A stretch of 64,000 nt of DNA from JAWXBK01 sp040878185 (lineage in GTDB: Bacteria; Pseudomonadota; Alphaproteobacteria; Dongiales; Dongiaceae): contig JBBDMS010000046.1 in assembly GCA_040878185.1 (NCBI GenBank), forward strand, positions 1 through 64,000, in the 5' to 3' direction. Shown here one piece after another: positions 8,331 to 15,047 of this stretch. Every line of letters begins with the position of its first letter. Within the stretch, counting starts at the first letter, position 1. Both the position numbers and the translations under genes were made by a program. The notes under the pieces were generated by a model that saw nothing but the letters and a program-made list of their open reading frames with translations, did not search any database and was not told the DNA's origin.

Positions 8331-8454
8331 TTTATCGTTCGCCCGTGCGGCGGGTGTGGCGGAACTTGGTAGACGCACCGGCTTTGGAAGCCGGCGGGCT
8401 GGCAGGCCTTTGTGGGTTCAAATCCCATCGCCCGCACACACGGTGAACGATAAA
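8331..8454 (+). repeat. Inverted repeat bracketing the class II tRNA (leader-trailer stem)
   Basis: TTTATCGTTC at 8331-8340 is the exact reverse complement of GAACGATAAA at 8445-8454. Closer to the tRNA, CCGTG (8343-8347) can pair with CACGG (8439-8443). Together they would extend the tRNA acceptor stem into a helix of about 16 further pairs with one small bulge and one mismatch. This could guide processing or act as a protected precursor. Confidence 0.7.
8350..8436 (+). tRNA. Class II, leucine-type tRNA with anticodon UGG (proline codons)
   Basis: This 87-nt cloverleaf is complete. The acceptor GCGGGTG pairs with CGCCCGC, followed by A73. The D arm is GCG/CGC with loop GAACTTGGTAGA. The anticodon stem CCGGC/GCCGG has a seven-base loop TTTGGAA, giving anticodon TGG at 8385-8387. 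A long variable arm (8395-8411) and T arm GTGGG-TTCAAAT-CCCAT complete it. The acceptor, three-pair D stem, A14, A73 and long variable arm are those of bacterial tRNA-Leu, and the same stem is common in tRNA-Leu(UAG). The anticodon, however, reads CCN proline codons. CCA is not encoded. It lies inside the IS1595-type element. The structure is certain; amino-acid identity is not. Confidence 0.85.
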
Positions 8455-8466
8455 TAGCCTCGAAAT

Positions 8467-8536
8467 GGGGGCGTGGGGCTGGTGCCCCGGCCTGACTCCT
8501 AATCTCGCAAATCGGGTTCGATCCCCGACGCCTCCA
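8467..8536 (+). tRNA. tRNA-Arg(CCU)-like sequence, shortened and partly degenerate
   Basis: This 70-nt sequence has acceptor GGGGGCG paired with CGCCTCC (one G-U), T8, a D arm GGGC/GCCC with a very short TGGT loop, a good T arm TCGGG-TTCGATC-CCCGA and A73. The anticodon loop CTCCTAA is identical to that of common tRNA-Arg(CCU), anticodon at 8498-8500. The anticodon stem has two central mismatches (C-C at 8492/8506 and U-U at 8493/8505). CCA is not encoded. It follows the UGG tRNA by 30 bases. It may be a functional minimal tRNA, a decaying copy, or a tRNA mimic. Confidence 0.55.
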
Positions 8537-8605
8537 CCTCGACTCGAAAGTCTCCCACACATTGACTCCCATGAGTCACCTATACCCCCGTATAGGTTTG
8601 CTAAA

Positions 8606-8618
8606 GTTATAATCGCCC
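8606..8618 (-). repeat. Right terminal inverted repeat (IRR)
   Basis: GTTATAATCGCCC is the exact reverse complement of 6566-6578. Confidence 0.85.
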
Positions 8619-8626
8619 TGCTCGGG
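8619..8626. repeat. Right copy of target-site direct repeat TGCTCGGG
   Basis: Matches 6560-6567. The phoR stop codon is 30 bases further on, so the insertion did not damage phoR. Confidence 0.75.
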
Positions 8627-8655
8627 TATCCACCGGCCACCGGCGCCGAGTGCCA

Positions 8656-10164
8656 TCAGTTTGCGGTTGGCAGTAACACCCTGAAAACACTGCCTTTTCC
8701 GGCTTCGCTGTCGATCTCGAGCCAACCCCGATGGCGGCTAACGATATGTTTTACGATGGCAAGGCCGAGGCCCGTCCCGCCCAGATCGCGCGATCGGGCG
8801 GCATCGACCCGGTAAAACCGCTCGGTGAGGCGCGGCAGATGTTCGCGGGCAATACCCTCGCCCTGATCCTCGATGGTAATCGCGATCTGCCGGCCCGGCG
8901 GTCGGGCCGGGCGGGTAATGCCGGGTGCCGATCTTGTGCCGCCGGCGCCTGTGCCGGTCCCCCTGCTGGTGATGGCCGCCTCGACCAGCGTCGCGGTGAT
9001 GCGGATCGGCGTGCCGGCCCGCCCATATTTGATCGCGTTATCGATCAGGTTCTGGAACACTTGCGCGAGCTCGTCGGCGTCGCCAACGATCGGCGGCAGG
9101 GCGGCGAGCTCACCAGATGTCTTCGCATCGCCCGCCGAACCGAGTTCGATGCGCATGCCGCGCTGTTCGGCCTTGAGTGCGAGCGCATCGACGACATTAC
9201 CGAGCAGTGCCGCCACGTCGACCCGCCCGGTCGGCGCACTATGTTCGTTGAGCTCGATCCGCGACAGCGACAGCAGATCCGCAACCAGGCGCGCCATGCG
9301 GTTCGCCTGCTCGTGCATGATCGCAAGAAAGCGGCCGCGCGCCTCTTCGTCGTCGCTCGCCGGGCCGCGCAACGTTTCGATGAAACCGACCAGCGTGGAC
9401 AAAGGCGTGCGCAGCTCGTGGCTCGCATTCGCGACGAAATCGGCGCGCAATTGTTCGGCGCGGCGGATCGGCGTGATGTCGTGCAGCGAAACGATGACCA
9501 TCGTGCCGTCGTCCGCCGGTTCCGGCAGCGGTGCAATTCGTGCGCTCAGGATGCGTTCGATCGGCACCGGCTGAACGAATTCGACAACGCGGCTGCCCGC
9601 ATTGCCGGCCGTTCCGGCGAGTGCCGCATCGACCGCTTCGATCAGGGCCGGATTGCGCAAGACGGCGATCAGCTCGCGCCCCGGCGGCAGCTCGCCGAAG
9701 AATGCCGCCGCGGCCGAATTGGCGCGCACGATGCGCCGGTCGCGGCCGATCAGGATCAGCGGATCGGGCAGGCGTTCGATGATCGCCTGGTCGGTGCGGA
9801 CCATCTGCTCGACGATCCGCCGGCGTTCTCGCCAGGCGCGAACCGCATCGGCGATCGCATCGTCAAGATCGCCAGCCAGCGCCAAACGCGACGGCAAAGG
9901 GGCCGTCTGCGCCGGGTCGCCCGAGACGTCGTCCTTGCCATCGTCCTCCGCCAGACCCCGAACCTGGCGCCCCAAAGTCGCGAGGTGGACGAGATGCGGT
10001 CGCAACAGGGCCGCCATGGTGCCGAGGCAGAAAACCCCGGCGAGCAGCGCCGCGCCGGGGTTGAGCCCGGCAAAAAGGACGAGGGCGAGGAGTGCGGTGC
10101 CGAGCGGCGCGGCCAGCAGGGCAAGACCGATCAGCAGCCGGCGCCGTGTTTCAGGCGCGGTCAT
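8656..10164 (-). CDS. phoR: Phosphate regulon sensor histidine kinase PhoR
   Basis: PhoR (502 residues) starts with two membrane helices (about 9-55). A linker and a PAS domain (about 125-235) follow. The HisKA domain has phospho-accepting His249 in NASHELRTPLSTLVGF. The HATPase domain has N-box FQNLIDNAIKYG, G1 DQGEGI and G2 GGTGLGLAIVKHI. An Arg/Pro/Gly-rich insertion of about 30 residues sits inside the ATPase domain before the G1 box. It phosphorylates PhoB. In related genomes it sits directly upstream of pstS; here a 2-kb element separates them, but the reading frame is intact. It diverges from the exported protein at 10256. Confidence 0.93.
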   Translation of the reverse strand: MTAPETRRRLLIGLALLAAPLGTALLALVLFAGLNPGAALLAGVFCLGTMAALLRPHLVHLATLGRQVRGLAEDDGKDDVSGDPAQTAPLPSRLALAGDLDDAIADAVRAWRERRRIVEQMVRTDQAIIERLPDPLILIGRDRRIVRANSAAAAFFGELPPGRELIAVLRNPALIEAVDAALAGTAGNAGSRVVEFVQPVPIERILSARIAPLPEPADDGTMVIVSLHDITPIRRAEQLRADFVANASHELRTPLSTLVGFIETLRGPASDDEEARGRFLAIMHEQANRMARLVADLLSLSRIELNEHSAPTGRVDVAALLGNVVDALALKAEQRGMRIELGSAGDAKTSGELAALPPIVGDADELAQVFQNLIDNAIKYGRAGTPIRITATLVEAAITSRGTGTGAGGTRSAPGITRPARPPGRQIAITIEDQGEGIAREHLPRLTERFYRVDAARSRDLGGTGLGLAIVKHIVSRHRGWLEIDSEAGKGSVFRVLLPTAN

Positions 10165-10255
10165 TGCCGCCGGACCAAAATTTAATTTGTGCCGGAACCA
10201 TCCGGTTACAAGGTGACTTAACGCTCATAGCGGCAATGATATACTGGGCAGCACA

Positions 10256-11167
10256 ATGACACAGCGCAGAAACCGGCCGGCAGCCTTTCGGCTCGCGGCC
10301 ATTGCGATCGTCGCGACCGCGCTTTGCGCCGGCCCGACGCTCATCACCCCGGTCGCTGCACAGACGACCTACAGCCAATGGCAGCCGCCGATCACGCAGG
10401 ACGCCGAGGTCAAGACGCTTCTCGATCAGCTGAAGACGATGATCGGCAAGGCGGAGCAGGCGCAGGCCGCCGATCCGCAATTCATCACCGATCTCAGGAA
10501 CCTGATCGCGGCCTACGAGAATCCCTGGTCGACACGGTTGCTGTTCGACGATTTCTCCGACGGCAATTACACCGCGAATCCCAAATGGACCGTCAGTGCC
10601 GGCAAATACACGCTCGATCCGAAGGGTCCGCATCGCGGCCTGCAATCCAAGATCGTGCCGGAAGGGGTGCAGACCGGACAGAAGATCCAGATCGGCAGTA
10701 TCACGCTCGGAACGCTCGGCACCGGTCAGACCGGTGCGGGCGGTCACGCGTCGATCTATACGCCGGTCAAGATCTCGAACGCGTTCCGCATCGAGATGGT
10801 GTTCACCTCGAAGGAAAAATTCGGACGCTGGGATTTCGGCCCCTATCAGGGCGCATCGGGCAACGTCGCCTATCGGCTCGCCTACTTCCCGGGCGTGACG
10901 CCGGGCCTGCAGCTGCTCAAGGTCACAGCGCAGGGGACGACGGTCCTCGCGAGCTACAGCCAGGCACTGCGGCTCGAGGGCGACAAGGAACATACCATCG
11001 TCTGGACGCGCGACCGCAGCGGCCTGATGCATGTCGCGGTCGACGGCCAGCAGCTTATCGCCATCGCCGATACCGGCATCAAGCAGCCCTTCGACGGGTT
11101 CCTGATGGTGAACAGCGGCGGTTCGTTCTCGGTTCGCTCGATCGCGATCAGCGGCCGTCCGGTCTGA
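10256..11167 (+). CDS. Exported protein of unknown function, beta-sandwich type
   Basis: The protein has 303 residues with an N-terminal signal peptide (RRNRP, then a hydrophobic stretch) and probable cleavage near VAAQ-TT around 35. After a helical, Gln-rich segment (about 45-85), the rest looks like an all-beta fold of the laminin-G / concanavalin type: LLFDDFSDGNY at the start, FRIEMVFTSKE in the middle and HTIVWTRDRSGLMHVAVDG near the end. Such domains often bind glycans. It diverges from phoR across 91 bases. No paralogue or operon partner is visible, and I assign no specific function. Confidence 0.8.
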   Translation: MTQRRNRPAAFRLAAIAIVATALCAGPTLITPVAAQTTYSQWQPPITQDAEVKTLLDQLKTMIGKAEQAQAADPQFITDLRNLIAAYENPWSTRLLFDDFSDGNYTANPKWTVSAGKYTLDPKGPHRGLQSKIVPEGVQTGQKIQIGSITLGTLGTGQTGAGGHASIYTPVKISNAFRIEMVFTSKEKFGRWDFGPYQGASGNVAYRLAYFPGVTPGLQLLKVTAQGTTVLASYSQALRLEGDKEHTIVWTRDRSGLMHVAVDGQQLIAIADTGIKQPFDGFLMVNSGGSFSVRSIAISGRPV

Positions 11168-11219
11168 GGATCGCCTGAACTGATCTGCCGCAACACCGAT
11201 CGGCAGATGTCAACGAAGA

Positions 11220-11246
11220 CGCCCGGTGCCGATGCGGCATCGGGCG
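11220..11246 (+). terminator. Hairpin terminator after the exported protein
   Basis: CGCCCGGTGCC and GGCATCGGGCG pair with one mismatch (G-A) around a short GATGC loop, followed by TTGTCGTTT. It lies 53 bases after the stop at 11167. The T-run is weak, so termination strength is uncertain. Confidence 0.55.
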
Positions 11247-11434
11247 TTGTCGTTTCCGGCTTGCGAGTGGCGATCCGAAAAATGACACGCGCGGGCGTGC
11301 CGGATCACGCTTCACATCCGGCGCCAAAACCCCAGATGAATTCCGTTGACTGAGCGCGGTTGCCCTGAAGCCGGCCGGAAGCGCCGCGCGTCAGGGCTCC
11401 GCTGCGGACATGACATGATGCCGGGGAGGTTGAT

Positions 11435-11596
11435 ATGGGTGGCTTGGGCCTCGTTCTGCTGATCGTTCTGATCGTTGTTCTGGTCGGGGCGCTGCCGCGC
11501 TGGCCGTACAGCGCCAACTGGGGTTACTACCCGAGCGGCGGCGTCGGCCTCGTGCTGCTGATCATTCTGATTCTGCTGCTGATGGGCCGAATCTGA
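11435..11596 (+). CDS. DUF3309 family membrane mini-protein
   Basis: This 53-residue protein consists of two hydrophobic segments, LGLVLLIVLIVVLVGALPRW and GLVLLIILILLLMGRI, joined by a short WPYSANWGYYPSGG loop. That arrangement, with the GALP-WPYS-WGY-PSGG pattern, is the hallmark of the DUF3309 family, common in proteobacteria and of unknown role. The start is fixed by a GGGGAGG ribosome site 5-6 bases upstream. It stands alone between a terminator hairpin and the convergent malic enzyme gene. Confidence 0.85.
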   Translation: MGGLGLVLLIVLIVVLVGALPRWPYSANWGYYPSGGVGLVLLIILILLLMGRI

Positions 11597-11680
11597 CAAT
11601 CCGGTCGGACACACCGAAGACCGGCGAATTTGCCCGGCGCCGCTGCGCGACGGGCCTCGTCGTTGCGAGCGCCGAAAAAG

Positions 11681-13939
11681 TTAGCGGATCGATTCCAGAG
11701 CGGCGAGCGCCGCGGCGGTGACGATTTCGGAGACGGTCGCACCCGGCTGCACGATCTGGGCCGGCTTCTCGAAGCCGACCAGCACCGGGCCGATCACCGT
11801 GCCGCCGCCAAGCTGCTGCAGCAGCAGGCCCGAGATATTGGCCGAATGCAGGGCCGGCATGATCAGCACGTTGGCCGGTCCCGAAAGACGGCAGAACGGG
11901 TAATATTGCCGCATCAGCGTATGGTCGAGCGCGACATTCGCCTGCATCTCGCCGTCATACTCGAAATCGACGCGACGTTCGTCGAGCACTTTGACCGCAT
12001 CGGCAACGCGCAATCCGCGCTCGCGCGGCGGGTTGCCGAAATTCGAGAAGGAGAGCAGGGCGACACGCGGTTCGTGGCCGAGCTGGCGGGCTTTTGCCGC
12101 CGTCTCGATCGCGATATCGGCAAGTTCTTCCGCCGTCGGCACTTCATGCACCAGCGTGTCGGCGATCAGCACGGTGCGGCCCCGCGCCAGCACGATCGAG
12201 ATACCCATGATGCGCTCGCCGGGCTTCGCGTCGATCACGCGGCGGATTTCCTCGAGCGCGTTCCAGGTGGTGCGGGTGAGGCCCGTCACCATCGCGTCGG
12301 CGTCGCCCTTGGCGACCATGCAGGCAGCGAACACGTTGCGGTCGTTGTTCACCATGCGCAGGCAGTCGCGATAGAGCAATCCCTTGCGCTGCAGGCGCGC
12401 ATAAAGGAAATCCGTATATTCCTTGTTGTGCTGCGAGAGGTGCGCATTGTGGATCTCGATCCCGTCGAGCTCGGCGATGCCGATCGACTTCATCGTCTCG
12501 CGCACCCGCTCCTCGCGGCCGATCAGCACCGCCTCGCCATAGCCGCCATTGCGGAAGGAGAGTGCGGCGCGGATGACTTTCTCTTCCTCGCCTTCGGCGA
12601 ACACGACCCGACGCGGGTTGGCGCGCACGCGTTCGAAGGTGAGATGCAGGCTGGCGGCGATCGGATCCAGTCGCGCCGACAGCTCGGCGCGATAGCCCTC
12701 CATGTCGACGATCGGCCGTCGCGCGACACCGGAGTCCATCGCGGCTTTTGCAACCGCCGCCGGTATGGTCGAGATGAGGCGCGGATCGAACGGCACCGGA
12801 ATGATGTATTCCGGCCCGAATCGCAGCCGGCGTCCGGCATAGGCGGCATCGACCTCGTCCGGCACGTCCTCGCGCGCAAGCCCGGCCAGCGCTTCGGCCG
12901 CCGCGATCTTCATCGCATCGTTGATGGTCGATGCGCGCACGTCGAGTGCGCCGCGGAAGATGTATGGAAAGCCGAGCACGTTGTTGACCTGGTTCGCATA
13001 GTCCGAACGGCCGGTCGCGATGATCGCATCGTTGCGCACCGAGCGCACCGCCTCGGGCGTGATCTCGGGGTCGGGGTTCGCCATCGCGAAGATGATCGGC
13101 TTCGCCGCCATCCCTTTCACCATGTCCGGCGTCACCGCATCCTTCGCGGAGAGGCCGATGAAGACGTCGGCGCCGCGCATCGCATCGTCGAGCGTGCGTG
13201 CCTTGGTGTTGGCGGCATGGGCCGATTTCCACTGGTTCATGCCCTGCTCGCGGCCCTGATAGATGACGCCCTGCCGGTCGCAGAGAATGACATGGTCGTG
13301 CTTGACGCCCATCGTCTTGATCAGTTCGGCACAGGCGATCGCCGCGGCACCGGCCCCGTTCACGACGACGCGAATGTCCTTGAGTTTGCGCCCGGTCAGA
13401 TCGAGCGCGTTCAGAAGGCCGGCGGCGGCGATGATCGCGGTGCCGTGCTGGTCGTCGTGAAAGACCGGAATGTCCATGAGCTCGCGCAGGCGCTGCTCGA
13501 TGATGAAACATTCCGGCGCCTTGATGTCCTCGAGATTGATGCCGCCGAAACTGGGACCCAGGAACCGCACGCAGTTGATGAACTCCTCGACATCGTCGGT
13601 GTCGACCTCGAGATCGATGCCGTCGATATCGGCGAAGCGCTTGAAGAGGACGGCCTTGCCTTCCATCACCGGTTTCGAGGCGAGCGCGCCGAGATCGCCG
13701 AGGCCGAGCACGGCGGTACCGTTCGAGATGACCGCGACCAGATTGCCCTTGGCGGTGTAGTCGTAGGCGAGGGAGGGGTCGTCGGCGATCCGGAGACAGG
13801 GCCAGGCGACGCCGGGCGAATAAGCGAGCGACAGATCGCGCTGCGTCGTCAGCGGCTTGGTTGCCCGGATTTCGATCTTGCCGGGCCGCCCGCTCGAATG
13901 CAGCAGCAGCGCTTCCTGTTCGGTGATTCCGCCGGTCAT
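11681..13939 (-). CDS. maeB: NADP-dependent malic enzyme with phosphotransacetylase-like domain
   Basis: The enzyme (752 residues) decarboxylates malate to pyruvate with reduction of NADP, in the cytoplasm. The N-terminal malic domain (about 15-160) includes SLAYSPGVAWPC and FHDDQHGTAIIAAAGLLNAL. The NAD-binding domain (about 165-400) has VVNGAGAAAIACAELI. The C-terminal 330 residues are phosphotransacetylase-like (NPRRVVFAEGEEEKVIRAAL), a fusion typical of the large MaeB class where this domain is regulatory rather than catalytic. It converges on the DUF3309 gene. A malic enzyme next to mutS is a common alphaproteobacterial arrangement. Confidence 0.95.
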   Translation of the reverse strand: MTGGITEQEALLLHSSGRPGKIEIRATKPLTTQRDLSLAYSPGVAWPCLRIADDPSLAYDYTAKGNLVAVISNGTAVLGLGDLGALASKPVMEGKAVLFKRFADIDGIDLEVDTDDVEEFINCVRFLGPSFGGINLEDIKAPECFIIEQRLRELMDIPVFHDDQHGTAIIAAAGLLNALDLTGRKLKDIRVVVNGAGAAAIACAELIKTMGVKHDHVILCDRQGVIYQGREQGMNQWKSAHAANTKARTLDDAMRGADVFIGLSAKDAVTPDMVKGMAAKPIIFAMANPDPEITPEAVRSVRNDAIIATGRSDYANQVNNVLGFPYIFRGALDVRASTINDAMKIAAAEALAGLAREDVPDEVDAAYAGRRLRFGPEYIIPVPFDPRLISTIPAAVAKAAMDSGVARRPIVDMEGYRAELSARLDPIAASLHLTFERVRANPRRVVFAEGEEEKVIRAALSFRNGGYGEAVLIGREERVRETMKSIGIAELDGIEIHNAHLSQHNKEYTDFLYARLQRKGLLYRDCLRMVNNDRNVFAACMVAKGDADAMVTGLTRTTWNALEEIRRVIDAKPGERIMGISIVLARGRTVLIADTLVHEVPTAEELADIAIETAAKARQLGHEPRVALLSFSNFGNPPRERGLRVADAVKVLDERRVDFEYDGEMQANVALDHTLMRQYYPFCRLSGPANVLIMPALHSANISGLLLQQLGGGTVIGPVLVGFEKPAQIVQPGATVSEIVTAAALAALESIR

Positions 13940-14336
13940 CGATCCTCCCCGTTCGCCTCCCTGCCGATCCGGTTTTCCGGTCCCGGCGGAGGCGTGTCGT
14001 CACGTTTCTTGGCCGCGGGGGTGGTTTCCCGACCCCGCAGATTTATGGACTAACCGCCGAAAATCGCACGAATTTCGGGGATAGGGAAGGGCGGGAAGGG
14101 GACCGAGCGGAAGAAGCAGGGCGTCAGCGCCACCCTTAATTGTCATTGCCGGGCTTGACCCGGCAATCCACAGAGCGGCGAAATTCCGGCTCAACGTGAA
14201 TGCCGTCTGCGCCTGTCGGACACGATCCTGTAAAACGAAAATCTCATCCGTCCGCCGGTGCTGCGGTGCAATAGAACGCCAGCCCGGGCCCGGCGATGGC
14301 GAATGAGGGAAGCCTTAACGACGCCGGAGACACGCA
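13940..14336. other. 397-base intergenic region with one palindromic repeat
   Basis: Apart from the palindrome at 14145-14167 I see no gene. It must hold divergent promoters for maeB (minus) and the GST (plus), but no clear -35/-10 pairs stand out. Confidence 0.4.
14145..14167. repeat. Dispersed palindromic repeat (ATTGCCGGG-CTTGA-CCCGGCAAT)
   Basis: A perfect 9-bp inverted repeat surrounds CTTGA. This type of unit, built on CCGGGCTTGACCCGG, is a familiar dispersed intergenic repeat in alphaproteobacteria. Its role is unknown. Confidence 0.7.
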
Positions 14337-14954
14337 ATGCAACTCATCGGTTACAACGAATCGCCATTCGTCCGGCGCATCGCCATCACGCTGAAACTCT
14401 ACGGCATACCCTTCGAACAGCGCGCGGTCGCGACCTCCGATCGCGCGACGATCGAACCCCTCAATCCTCTCGGGCGTATTCCGGCACTCGTCCTCGATGA
14501 CGGCGAAACGCTGATCGACAGCACGATGATCCTCGATCATCTCGACGAGCTGGCCGGTTCGGACCGGGCGCTGACCCCGCGCAGCGGTGCCGATCGCCGC
14601 GCGGTCAATCGTCTGGTCGCGGTGGCGCTGGGAACCTGCGAGAAATATGTCGCCGCTTATTACGAGCAGACGAAGCGGCCCGAGAGCCATGTCTGGGGGC
14701 CGTGGCTCGACCGGCTCGAAGCGCAGGTGCAGAACGGGCTGCGCTATCTCGATGGCGCGATGCGCGGACCGTATCTGCTTGGCGATCGGATGACGCAGGC
14801 GGACGTGACGGCGATCTGCGCGATCGATTCGATCCGCTTCGACATGGCGCATCTGATGCCGGAGGGCGCGTTTCCGAAACTCGACGCGCTGGTCGCGTCG
14901 GTCGCGAACATCGAAGCCTTCAGATCCACATCGCCCAGCGCACCGGTGATATGA
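14337..14954 (+). CDS. Glutathione S-transferase family protein
   Basis: The protein has 205 residues in two parts. The N-terminal thioredoxin-like domain (1-78) begins MQLIGYNESPFVRRIAITL, with the NESPFVRR active-site region and the cis-Pro motif IPAL followed by a DS pair (LIDSTMIL) that binds glutathione. The C-terminal all-helical domain (about 90-200) contains LLGDRMTQADVTAICAI, the usual N-capping motif. Substrate cannot be told from sequence; detoxification is the family default. It is separated from mutS by 93 bases. Confidence 0.88.
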   Translation: MQLIGYNESPFVRRIAITLKLYGIPFEQRAVATSDRATIEPLNPLGRIPALVLDDGETLIDSTMILDHLDELAGSDRALTPRSGADRRAVNRLVAVALGTCEKYVAAYYEQTKRPESHVWGPWLDRLEAQVQNGLRYLDGAMRGPYLLGDRMTQADVTAICAIDSIRFDMAHLMPEGAFPKLDALVASVANIEAFRSTSPSAPVI

Positions 14955-15047
14955 GAGAACGCGGGCCGTTGCCGGGGACTGCTTTGCCGCCTCTCCTGCC
15001 CGCTGCTATCGTGCCGGTGACATTGCCCGAGAGCCGTTGCCGCCCGC

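Larger units (their letters stand above)
6566..8618. mobile_element. IS1595-type transposon with micro-gene and tRNA passengers
   Basis: The ends are a perfect 13-bp inverted repeat, GGGCGATTATAAC at 6566-6578 and its complement at 8606-8618, with further weaker matching inward. Flanking direct repeats begin TGCTCG on both sides. Inside lie an IS1595/ISXO2-like transposase, two convergent micro-genes (7753-7869 and 7886-8056), a class II tRNA with a UGG anticodon and a second tRNA-like sequence. The element separates phoR from pstS; removing it restores a compact phoR-pstS gap. At 2053 bp it is about twice the length needed for the transposase alone, so roughly 1 kb is cargo. The boundaries are read directly from the sequence; mobility of the whole unit is inferred. 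Confidence 0.85.

Noticed and set aside
8467..8536. Interpretation as part of tmRNA
   Set aside because: Both tRNA halves are contiguous in normal order and no tag-coding region is present; the loop matches tRNA-Arg(CCU) instead.
10190..10230. Possible Pho box upstream of phoR (GTCA...TGTAAC)
   Set aside because: The spacing between the half-sites is three bases too short for the 11-base periodicity of a Pho box.
11681..14053. Long plus-strand frame opposite maeB
   Set aside because: Histidine/arginine-rich shadow typical of GC-rich DNA; maeB on the other strand has all conserved motifs.
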